A DNA stretch of 5,969 bases, from positions 1 through 5,969 of the forward strand of contig VFJU01000421.1 of NCBI GenBank assembly GCA_009885905.1, read 5' to 3'. The translations under genes were made by a program, and so were the position numbers. The stretch is from Verrucomicrobiota bacterium. GTDB taxonomy: Bacteria > Verrucomicrobiota > Verrucomicrobiia > Verrucomicrobiales > Akkermansiaceae. Of this stretch, positions 1 to 5,931 are shown one piece after another (position 1 is the first letter of the stretch; every line of letters starts with the position of its first letter). The notes under the pieces are model-generated. The model saw nothing but the letters and a program-made list of their open reading frames with translations. It searched no databases and was not told where the DNA came from.

Positions 1-896
1 GGCACATCACTCTTCCAAATCGCCGGCAGCACCTTCTTGCAAACCTGGATCGAGCCCTTAGTCCAGCGATGTTGTTGGCTCTTGAATCCATCCATGTCCA
101 CCGGCAATTCCGCTGGAGTTTCCACATCGTTTAGAAAAATAAACCTCCAACCCTTAAGCTGGGCACGGTAACTCAAATCCATATCTTCTGTTAGCGTATC
201 GTGCTCCCAGCCCCCGGCGTCAGCGATACATGATTTTCGCCAAATCCCACCGGTGCCGTTGAAGGTGAAAAAACGACCCGAACGATTGCGCGCGGTTTGC
301 TCCAACTCGAGGTGCCCGTCCAAGAACATTGCTTGGATCCGAGTCAGCACGTTGAACGTTCGGTTAAGGTGCCCCCAACGCGTCTGGATCATGCCGATGT
401 TATCGTCGGTGAAATAATGGATCGTCTTTTCTAGCAGATCTGGATTTGGCACGAAATCAGCGTCCAGAATTAACAGATACTCGCCCTTGGCAAATTCGGT
501 GCCATTTTCAAGTGCACCCGCCTTGTACCCCGTCCGATCTGTCCGGTGAATGTGTTCCGCATCGAAACCGCGTGCTTTCAACCCCTCGATCCCCGCACGG
601 CAGATGTCTACTGTCTCGTCCGTCGAGTCGTCCAATAACTGGATCTGCATCTTATCCTGCGGGTAATCGAGCGCGGAAACGGCCGCAAGCAAACGATCCA
701 CTACGTACATTTCATTAAAAACTGGTAGCTGGATGGTCACCAACGGCAATTCCTTGAAAATCTCCTTAGGCTTCGGGTGCTTCCGCGAATGCTTCAAATA
801 CAGATAAACGATCGTGAGGCGGTGCGAACCATAGCCAGCAAGGCCAATGAGAACGACAATGTAGGAGGTGTACCAAAGAGGTGAAGTCCAGTCCAT
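1..896 (-). CDS. Membrane family-2 glycosyltransferase, processive type (partial, C-terminus off left edge)
   Basis: Inverting GT-A glycosyltransferase that would transfer sugars from a nucleotide-sugar donor at the inner membrane; the donor and product cannot be read from sequence. The 298 complete codons show an N-terminal membrane segment (about residues 7-32), the opening motif TIQLPVFNE (54-62), the first Asp pair D89-D90, the DAD metal-binding motif (145-147), NGTGG (213-217), the acceptor-site TED (236-238) and QQHRW (274-278). The D, DxD, TED and QxxRW set is that of processive enzymes such as cellulose or mannan synthases. The missing part should carry the C-terminal membrane helices. 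The start at 896 is chosen because the membrane segment begins there. An in-frame ATG at 986 would add 30 residues, and neither start has a Shine-Dalgarno. Family is near certain; product polymer or glycolipid unknown. Confidence 0.93.
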   Translation of the reverse strand, partial: MDWTSPLWYTSYIVVLIGLAGYGSHRLTIVYLYLKHSRKHPKPKEIFKELPLVTIQLPVFNEMYVVDRLLAAVSALDYPQDKMQIQLLDDSTDETVDICRAGIEGLKARGFDAEHIHRTDRTGYKAGALENGTEFAKGEYLLILDADFVPNPDLLEKTIHYFTDDNIGMIQTRWGHLNRTFNVLTRIQAMFLDGHLELEQTARNRSGRFFTFNGTGGIWRKSCIADAGGWEHDTLTEDMDLSYRAQLKGWRFIFLNDVETPAELPVDMDGFKSQQHRWTKGSIQVCKKVLPAIWKSDV

Positions 897-1082
897 AAAG
901 GATGAGTGATCGAAAATTAACGCGTATATCGGAAGCCCATCATTCTTAAATAGTGAGCAAAGACCCAAAATTCCGACAAATGCCATATTACCAGTCGCCC
1001 GACAAAGGAGACCAACAATGCAGCCTCAAAAAGTCAAGCACCAAGTCCCCTCACCCAGCCTCGTCACATCGCTAAACTCACA

Positions 1083-1259
1083 TCACTTTTTCAAATGAGC
1101 ACAGAGCGCCTGGTAGCTTTCTAAAAAATAGAATCGACCAAAAACACAGTTTCCACCGTCGATGCCCAGCAACTCCGAACACGTCCCCCCGGGTCGCGTT
1201 GGCAACGGCATACAAATTATTGATGCGACCGCATCAATAATTTGTAATGGGTGGCGCAT
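1083..1259 (-). CDS. Possible small protein of 58 residues, unrecognised
   Basis: A minus-strand frame opens with ATG at 1259 and ends with TGA at 1083-1085; a second in-frame ATG at 1211 would give 42 residues. The product starts MRHPLQIIDAV and ends ALCAHLKK, with four cysteines, an aromatic patch (GRFYFLES) and no clear membrane segment or signal peptide. I recognise no family. No Shine-Dalgarno precedes either ATG, and codon use is not obviously that of its neighbours. The perfect hairpin at 1211-1246 encodes part of its N-terminal half, so the frame may be a by-product of a non-coding repeat. Same direction as the genes on both sides. Chance remains the most likely explanation. Confidence 0.2.
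   Translation of the reverse strand: MRHPLQIIDAVASIICMPLPTRPGGTCSELLGIDGGNCVFGRFYFLESYQALCAHLKK
1211..1246. repeat. Perfect 16-bp inverted repeat with 4-base loop
   Basis: The arm TACAAATTATTGATGC (1211-1226) is followed by the loop GACC and then its exact complement GCATCAATAATTTGTA (1231-1246). The stem is AT-rich and pairs without a mismatch. It lies 72 bases beyond the isomerase stop codon, on the downstream side of that gene. A role as a transcript end or mRNA-stabilising hairpin is possible, but no T-tract follows on either strand, so it is not a standard intrinsic terminator. A dispersed palindromic repeat (REP or miniature element) is the main alternative. The structure is certain; the role is not. 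Confidence 0.85.
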
Positions 1260-1317
1260 AGAATGCGGGAGATTTCAGCGCTGCTCACGCCATTAAGCCA
1301 TTGGCGTCAATCCTATC

Positions 1318-2166
1318 CTACTTCGCCCACTCGGCTTTGGTGAACTCGATGGATTGCTTAATTTTCGGCACGCTTTCTTTCCAATCGTTCTCGTGCTCGA
1401 TGGAGAAATGACCTTTAAAATTCTGCTGTTTGAGTTCGTGGATGCAGGCGGCCACGTCGACGACACCTTGGCCAGCAGGAACGACGACGCCCCTCGTGCC
1501 CATTTCAGATTTATCTTTCAAGTGCACACTGATCACGCGGCCCTTGAGGATACGGAGGCACTCGATGGGCTTTAGATTCGAGGTGCACCAGTGGCCGAGA
1601 TCCGCACAGGCACCCAATCGCGCATCGCGACTCTCGATGACTCCTAAAATATAAAGTGGATGCCAGACTTTATATTCAGGCTTCGACATCGACCCACCGT
1701 GCTCGTGGAAAGCGACCTTGATGTCGAATTCTTTCGCGGCGGCTTCCCACGCGACAACTTGCTCGGTGGATTCGGTGCAGACTGCGTAGAGACCCATTTT
1801 TTTGGCGAAGGTCATGATTTTTCGGACTTCTGCCGGATCATTGGCTTGCACCACACCGTAATTGACGGGGTAGATGCCCTGGCGTTGGCACTCGGCTAGC
1901 AATGCTGTCGTGTCAGCTTCGCTAGCGTTGTGCGAGACGACTGCGTCATCGTTAGAATCCGGACGGAGTTTTTGGCCGGGATAAAATTCGATGATTTTCC
2001 CGCCCGCCTCCTTGGTCTTGGCGATGGCTTCGAAGGCACTGAACTCCTTGAACGAGTATGCCTGGCAGCCGATGGCGATGCCCTTGTCGTAGGCTTCCGC
2101 CGGAATCGGAGCTGCGATGAGATGGCCGGTGATGATCATGAGGAATGGGATTGAGATACGCATCAT
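1318..2166 (-). CDS. Exported sugar phosphate isomerase/epimerase-like TIM-barrel protein (AP endonuclease 2 / xylose isomerase-like)
   Basis: Member of the xylose isomerase-like TIM-barrel superfamily, whose enzymes isomerise, epimerise or otherwise remodel sugars and keto-sugars with a divalent metal; the substrate here is unknown. The 282-residue product begins with a Sec signal (MMR, hydrophobic core about 5-18, likely cleavage after the AEA at 23-25), so the mature enzyme should act outside the cytoplasm. Family marks follow in order: IGCQAYSF (32-39), IIEFYPG (58-64), FHEHGG (153-158), ADLGHW (188-193), SVHLKD (213-218) and SIEHEND (255-261). D189, H215 and E257 are the likely metal ligands, with a further Glu upstream. 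I chose ATG 2166 because it places the signal peptide at the N-terminus; ATG 2163 is equally possible. An upstream GTG at 2217 would bury the signal behind 17 residues. The gene is complete and probably monocistronic. Confidence 0.9.
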   Translation of the reverse strand: MMRISIPFLMIITGHLIAAPIPAEAYDKGIAIGCQAYSFKEFSAFEAIAKTKEAGGKIIEFYPGQKLRPDSNDDAVVSHNASEADTTALLAECQRQGIYPVNYGVVQANDPAEVRKIMTFAKKMGLYAVCTESTEQVVAWEAAAKEFDIKVAFHEHGGSMSKPEYKVWHPLYILGVIESRDARLGACADLGHWCTSNLKPIECLRILKGRVISVHLKDKSEMGTRGVVVPAGQGVVDVAACIHELKQQNFKGHFSIEHENDWKESVPKIKQSIEFTKAEWAK

Positions 2167-2371
2167 ATGGGCAGTGGTGGTGAATGTAAAAATCCAAGTA
2201 TCGTGAAACTGTATCACTCGATATTCGGGAACTACTTGAAATCCTTAGTGAGCCGTGGCTGACAAATCAAGGTTTGAATAGATTATTCCTCGAGGATCAA
2301 ACGCCATGGATACATTGCCATTCGCAATCGTTAAATGTGCTGGCTCTCTGGATTCGAACCGCTAAAATTTC
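2167..2371. promoter_or_regulatory. Divergent spacer between the isomerase-like and DUF3891 genes
   Basis: Both neighbouring genes start from this 205-base spacer, so it should hold two promoters. On the plus strand the hexamer TAAAAT (2363-2368) resembles a -10 box, but it lies only three bases from the ATG and has no good -35 partner. CTGACA at 2259-2264 resembles a -35 box but has only a poor -10 at 16-17 bases. Short imperfect dyads are present (ATTGC/GCAAT at 2314-2328; the palindrome CCTCGAGG at 2288-2295). None is strong enough to name an operator. Confidence 0.4.
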
Positions 2372-3298
2372 ATGATGCTTAAAACCATCCACGATGGAAA
2401 TCTTTGGCTTGTCAACCAGCCTGACCATGGTCGGATCGCTGGCTACTTTGCCGCGCATTGGGGTAATGCTCAATTCGTCCAACCCGGCAATTATGGCCCG
2501 TCGCCAGACCCCGCAAGGTTGAGAGCGGAGACAATTTTCGCGGTGGCAGAACACGACAACGGTTGGTGGGAATGGGAAGCAAATCCTGACTTGTCTGCGA
2601 GCGACGGATTTCCCATGGGCCTGGCAGAGGTTCTGAAAGATCCGCAAGCAGGAATGGACCGCTGGCGCCGCGGATTGAACCGATTTCATGAGTCCCCCTA
2701 TGCCAACCTCCTCATCAGCCACCACGCCTACTGGCTCTATGCTGCCCGCGTTCTTGCTCATCCAGATCCAGCATTCACCCATCCACTTTTCTGGAAGGGT
2801 TCACCAGAAAAACTCTATCCGGGCGATCAAGCTGGCCCTCTAAAATTCATCGCCGAGTTGGAGCAACTCCAACTATCCTGGACTGCAACGCTTGAGGCAA
2901 ATCCCTCGACTCGTGACTGGATTCGTTCCGAAAATCTTCTCCCACACGTCCGTCTCCTCCAACTCTGTGATGGACTCTCACTCGCGCTGACCTCGGCCTT
3001 GATTCCCGCTCGCTCGGGCCAAGCCATCGGCCTTGGTCAAGACGCTTTCGAGTTGCATGACGTGCCACGAAAAGGATGGAGCGACCGCATCATCATCCAA
3101 GCCACCCCGCTTGGCGTTTGCCAAATGATGATGGATCCTTACCCATTCGATCTCGATCCGCTCCCCGTCCACATCCCTGCCCGGATCATTCCTCTAACCA
3201 TTAATAAAGAGCCTAACTTTTATTCCACTTGGTACGCTCAGATGCCTAACAAAATTGAATTCCAGTTTGTCTCAAAATCATTCGTCGAAAATCTCTAA
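2372..3298 (+). CDS. DUF3891 family protein, possible HD-like metal site
   Basis: A 308-residue soluble protein matching DUF3891, a family without an established function. The N-terminal half carries the family marks: QPDHGRIAG (16-24) followed by AAHWGN (27-32), AVAEHDNGWWEWE (57-69), LLISHHAYWLY (113-123) and LLQLCDGLSL (195-204). The invariant-looking H19, H61-D62, H117/H118 and D200 are ordered like the metal ligands of HD-domain phosphohydrolases, which would suggest a hydrolase; this is inference. The C-terminal part (about 225-305) looks beta-rich, with a DPYPFD segment typical of the family as I remember it. No signal peptide or membrane segment is seen. The start is firm to within one codon: an in-frame TAA lies at 2363-2365 and the gene opens ATGATG (2372, 2375). 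It is divergent from the isomerase-like gene and convergent with the repeat-protein gene, so it is likely transcribed alone. Confidence 0.88.
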   Translation: MMLKTIHDGNLWLVNQPDHGRIAGYFAAHWGNAQFVQPGNYGPSPDPARLRAETIFAVAEHDNGWWEWEANPDLSASDGFPMGLAEVLKDPQAGMDRWRRGLNRFHESPYANLLISHHAYWLYAARVLAHPDPAFTHPLFWKGSPEKLYPGDQAGPLKFIAELEQLQLSWTATLEANPSTRDWIRSENLLPHVRLLQLCDGLSLALTSALIPARSGQAIGLGQDAFELHDVPRKGWSDRIIIQATPLGVCQMMMDPYPFDLDPLPVHIPARIIPLTINKEPNFYSTWYAQMPNKIEFQFVSKSFVENL

Positions 3299-3313
3299 GC
3301 AAATTCGACTACC

Positions 3314-4678
3314 TTAATTTCCTCCACGATTTCTTCCACCACCCCACATCCCTCGGCCTTCTGTGATGCGTTGTTTCGCCTCATCCGAGAGTGCAGTAGA
3401 TGTTTCGATGTAGGCCTTAGCAGCCGTGGCATCTTCGCGCATCCAACGCATCGCCGCGATCCCCACCGTGCGACTGCGGTCACCCTCATCAGTGATGGTC
3501 TCAGCCACTTGTATGAGGTCAACAGGCGAGCCCGAGTTATTACTCCAAACGTATGCCTGTGCCGCACTATCTCTAACTGCTCCAGGTTGATAGGAATTTA
3601 CAAATGCAAGCGCAGCAATCGGATTTTTGTTAGTCATAGACGGCATCAGTTGGCGCATCGCATCTTGTTGTGCTTTTTCACTCGTCTGTTCCTTGAGGAA
3701 ATCTGCAGCGGCTTGTGGATCCTTGCGGGCGAGATCGCCCACGACGTCGACGATTAGGCCATCTTTGGCATCGCCTTCTTGCATGGTGCTGACTTGCTTG
3801 GCAGCAGAAAACGGATCCTTGTTAGATAAGCCGCCAATGGCAGATGCCAGCACTTGATCCCGCTCGCTAGCAGGCAGGGACTGAATCCACTTTTCGGCTT
3901 CAGCGAAGTCAAGTGCGCCATACTCTGCCGCGACCGCACGATAGGCCCCGGCGCGCTCAGTGGGATCCATCGTCGCAAGCATCGCCGCCGCTTTACGCGG
4001 ATCCGACTTAGCTACCTCACCGATGACCGCGCTCACCGCGTCTGCCTTACCTGTGGTCAACGAGTCGGCCCATGCCAGTGCTGCGCTTGGATCTTGGCGT
4101 GCCCATTCCGTAGCAATGATTGACGAGGCGCCGTTCATTCCGCCGCGACCTCCACCCATCATGTCCATCATCGCAAATTCACGGGGATTTGCAGCGTAGT
4201 ATTTCGCAGCGTTTGCCGGATCCACACTAGCCCAGCTTTGAAGAATCGTCGGCCGGACGAACCCGCCCGCCATGCCCATGGAATTCGAAAATGCCATCGC
4301 CGCAGTGGCATCCACCTCCGCCCAGCGACCGAACAAAAGGAACGAAGCCATCATGCGCTCGCCAAGCGGGAGCGAATCGAGCTTGCCGGCCTCCTCGCCG
4401 AATTGCTCTGAAGTGAGATCTGCGTAGTAGGCTAGAAGCGCTTCTACGCGAGAAGAAATACCCGGCAGTTGAGCGATTTGCTCCACCCCGCCGCTGACTC
4501 TTGTTTTTTTGACCGCGGACGTCTCGGCAGAAGTCAAAGCACGTGTAGAAGACCGAGTGCGTTGTGCCAAGACCTCGGTCGGTGCATCGCCGACCGTTGA
4601 ACTCTTGCCGGAAATATAGCCCCCCACCGCACCAACCACCAACGCGAGAACCGAGAGAAACCAATGGGATTTATTCAT
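3314..4678 (-). CDS. Membrane-anchored helical 'DP'-repeat protein, function unknown
   Basis: A 454-residue protein with an N-terminal membrane anchor or uncleaved signal (about 6-23), a low-complexity Ser/Thr/Ala linker (about 25-65) and a long repeat domain. Each repeat centres on a W/L-A-x-x-D-P-x-x-A-A motif. The Asp or equivalent residue falls at 123, 153, 196, 226, 257, 288, 320, 352, 384 and 416, a spacing of 30-32 except for one 43-residue step that contains a Gly/Met-rich insert (about 169-184). The tail is Gly/Arg/Asn-rich (WGGGRNRGGN). A two-helix unit of this length predicts an alpha-solenoid like TPR or HEAT proteins, probably a periplasmic scaffold. I know similar proteins from Verrucomicrobiota without assigned function. 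ATG 4678 is preferred because it opens directly into the anchor; the frame extends to a TTG at 4741. The stop is 15 bases from the convergent DUF3891 stop. Confidence 0.85.
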   Translation of the reverse strand: MNKSHWFLSVLALVVGAVGGYISGKSSTVGDAPTEVLAQRTRSSTRALTSAETSAVKKTRVSGGVEQIAQLPGISSRVEALLAYYADLTSEQFGEEAGKLDSLPLGERMMASFLLFGRWAEVDATAAMAFSNSMGMAGGFVRPTILQSWASVDPANAAKYYAANPREFAMMDMMGGGRGGMNGASSIIATEWARQDPSAALAWADSLTTGKADAVSAVIGEVAKSDPRKAAAMLATMDPTERAGAYRAVAAEYGALDFAEAEKWIQSLPASERDQVLASAIGGLSNKDPFSAAKQVSTMQEGDAKDGLIVDVVGDLARKDPQAAADFLKEQTSEKAQQDAMRQLMPSMTNKNPIAALAFVNSYQPGAVRDSAAQAYVWSNNSGSPVDLIQVAETITDEGDRSRTVGIAAMRWMREDATAAKAYIETSTALSDEAKQRITEGRGMWGGGRNRGGN

Positions 4679-4813
4679 GATCGTGCACAAAGAACAACAA
4701 AGCCCCACGATGGTTGCGAGGCAATTTAGATTTTCCTGCAAGGCGATGGCTATCGCTGAAGGATTTGGGTTGTCAGGCGCTCAATTTTATCTGAACTAAA
4801 GTATTAAGTTTTC
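4679..4813. promoter_or_regulatory. Divergent spacer between the repeat-protein and phosphatase genes
   Basis: These 135 bases must carry the promoters of both divergent genes. On the plus strand TATTAA (4802-4807) resembles a -10 box and is exactly six bases from the phosphatase ATG, so transcription would begin at or next to the start codon. No -35 match is found at 16-18 bases. A small stem (GCGAT at 4743-4747, ATCGC at 4752-4756, four-base loop) lies mid-spacer and could be chance. No convincing promoter was seen for the repeat-protein gene. Confidence 0.4.
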
Positions 4814-5299
4814 ATGAAATCCAGATCTTCCCGCTACCGCATCCTTTTCGTCTGCCTTGGCAACATCTGCCGATCTCCAGCGGCAGAAATTGTCTTCAAA
4901 AAACAAGTCGCCGACGCTGGGCGCGATGAGGAATTCGAAGTCGCTTCTTCCGGGACGAGCGGGCACCACCAAGGCTCGCCACCAGACCCTCGTATGGCAA
5001 AAGCTCTCGAGGAAAAAGGATTCAAAGTCGAGGGTAGTGCGAGACCGATCCTGCCGAACGACTTGATCAATTTTGATCTAATCATTACCATGGACGAGAC
5101 CAACCTCGCCGATGTGAAGCGGCTCGATGCAACTGGCCAACTGCATTCAAAAATCCGCCCGTTCGTGAGTTACTGTCAAGTCCACACCGACCTCCGAGTG
5201 CCTGATCCATATTACGGAGGCCAACTTGGATTCGACCACGTCATCCGCCTCCTTGAAGACGGTTGTAGAGGCATTCTCGCTACGTTAGAGCGCAAATAA
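4814..5299 (+). CDS. Low-molecular-weight protein tyrosine phosphatase
   Basis: Cytoplasmic phosphatase that removes phosphate from protein tyrosine (or related) residues through a phosphocysteine intermediate. The 161-residue length is normal for the family. The phosphate-binding loop VCLGNICRSPAAE (13-25) gives nucleophile C14 and phosphate-binding R20, with family-typical C19 and S21. SSGTSGHHQGSPPDPR (45-60) is the usual second block, ITMDETNL (91-98) the third, and VPDPYYGG (129-136) supplies the general acid D131 and the loop tyrosines Y133-Y134. All key residues are present, so it should be active. An in-frame TAA at 4805-4807 fixes the ATG at 4814; no Shine-Dalgarno precedes it. No tyrosine kinase or capsule export gene is seen beside it, so a role in controlling polysaccharide export, as known for some relatives, is only possible. 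Arsenate reductase of the related fold is less likely because the loop is classic LMW-PTP. Confidence 0.95.
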   Translation: MKSRSSRYRILFVCLGNICRSPAAEIVFKKQVADAGRDEEFEVASSGTSGHHQGSPPDPRMAKALEEKGFKVEGSARPILPNDLINFDLIITMDETNLADVKRLDATGQLHSKIRPFVSYCQVHTDLRVPDPYYGGQLGFDHVIRLLEDGCRGILATLERK

Positions 5300-5314
5300 A
5301 TATGCTCCAGTAAA

Positions 5315-5337
5315 AATAGGTTAGGCTATTATTTTTT
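5315..5337 (+). terminator. Weak intrinsic-terminator-like stem with T-tract
   Basis: AATAG (5315-5319) pairs with CTATT (5326-5330) around a six-base loop and is followed by A and six T's (5332-5337), 16 bases after the phosphatase stop. The stem is short and AT-rich, so termination would be weak. It overlaps the last codons of the convergent SYLF gene. Confidence 0.3.
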
Positions 5338-5913
5338 CGGATGAATCCGAGTGACCTTAGATCCTTGCAAGCTCAGCCCAGCCATTAAGCCTTTCTGATT
5401 GAAAAAGAACGCGTAGGTCCCCTTGTTGATCGTGGTCGTCGAGAGCGAACGCGAAATTCCACGGTCAACTAACACAATTTCAGGAGCGGACCCCACCTCC
5501 CATCCTCCGCTGCGGTTGAGACTTTTGAAAGCCGCGTCATCCATTAGAAAAAGAGCATAACCGAATTCCTGAACCCCGGCCTGAAAACCATAAGAAGCTG
5601 CAGCAGTTTGATAGAAACCACTGATCACTCCGGTGTCGCGAATCATTGCGCCATTTCCACCCTCGGCCCCTACTATAAAGCCGCCTTTCAAAATTGATGG
5701 AAACACCAGAACGCCCTTTGCACGGGCACCCAAAGCTTTAGCACCTGGGTTTTGCGCATATAACGAACGCAGAGCAGCACGTGAACGATGCGAAATGTCC
5801 GAAGCACTGGAATTAGCCGCATTGACATTAGTTATTGGATCGTTTCCACAACTTGGCAGAAAAGCAAGCGTGACTGCGGAGACCATTGCAAGAACGATAG
5901 ATTGATATTTCAT
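5329..5913 (-). CDS. SYLF/Ysc84-domain lipoprotein
   Basis: A 194-residue predicted lipoprotein with a SYLF (Ysc84) domain, a fold linked to phospholipid binding in eukaryotic members; the bacterial role is poorly known and usually described as lipid-associated. The signal peptide (1-21) ends in the lipobox LPSC with lipidated C22, followed by G23 and N24. There is no Asp after the Cys, which would favour the outer membrane if the enterobacterial Lol rule holds here. A polar linker (about 24-42) leads to the domain, with GVLVFPSILKGGFIVG (67-82), ASYGFQAGVQEFGYALFLM (106-124) and the closing block GTYAFFFNQKGLMAGLSLQG (165-184), the last being the most diagnostic. Length is normal for a compact bacterial member. 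The ATG at 5913 is chosen because it gives the complete signal peptide. It lies in a perfect inverted repeat. The stop is 29 bases from the convergent phosphatase stop. Confidence 0.93.
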   Translation of the reverse strand: MKYQSIVLAMVSAVTLAFLPSCGNDPITNVNAANSSASDISHRSRAALRSLYAQNPGAKALGARAKGVLVFPSILKGGFIVGAEGGNGAMIRDTGVISGFYQTAAASYGFQAGVQEFGYALFLMDDAAFKSLNRSGGWEVGSAPEIVLVDRGISRSLSTTTINKGTYAFFFNQKGLMAGLSLQGSKVTRIHPKK

Positions 5914-5931
5914 GGTGCTAGATCATGAAAT
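5907..5931. promoter_or_regulatory. 8-bp perfect inverted repeat over the SYLF start codon
   Basis: ATTTCATG (5907-5914) and its exact complement CATGAAAT (5924-5931) flank a nine-base spacer. On the minus strand the second arm contains the ATG of the SYLF gene and its next codon. In mRNA it could form a hairpin hiding the start codon; in DNA the 17-base centre-to-centre spacing would suit a dimeric regulator. The dyad is certain; either function is inference. Confidence 0.45.

Larger units (their letters stand above)
897..1317. other. 421-base intergenic stretch without a recognised gene
   Basis: Lies between the 3' end of the isomerase-like gene and the start of the glycosyltransferase, both on the minus strand. 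It holds the perfect hairpin at 1211-1246 and a 58-codon minus-strand reading frame (1083-1259), described separately. The glycosyltransferase frame stays open upstream to a stop at 1026-1028. A weaker stem (ACGCCA at 1287-1292 with TGGCGT at 1302-1307, 9-base loop) starts about 10 bases beyond the isomerase stop but has no T-tract, so it is at best a poor terminator. No convincing promoter pair or RNA gene was seen. Confidence 0.7.

Noticed and set aside
446..718. 90-codon plus-strand open frame
   Set aside because: It lies antisense to the glycosyltransferase over its conserved core motifs and has a low-complexity, Arg/Pro/Ser-rich product; it is a shadow frame.
2341..2365. tRNA-like T-loop on the minus strand: GGTTCGAATCC followed by GAGAGCCA
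   Set aside because: Only the innermost two pairs of the T-stem form, and no matching 5' acceptor, D-arm or anticodon arm is found in the sequence on the higher-coordinate side, which is the DUF3891 coding region. Most likely a chance match; at best a relic.
2297..2782. 161-codon minus-strand open frame
   Set aside because: It is antisense to the first part of the DUF3891 gene, which carries recognisable family motifs. Its own product matches nothing I know.
3284..3309. Inverted repeat GTCGAA/TTCGAC around the DUF3891 stop codon
   Set aside because: Six pairs with a 14-base loop and no T-tract; too weak to call a terminator between the two convergent genes.
4227..4664. 145-codon minus-strand frame inside the repeat-protein gene
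   Set aside because: Same strand, different frame from the anchored repeat protein. Its Arg/Gly-rich product is what an off-frame reading of Ala-rich codons gives.
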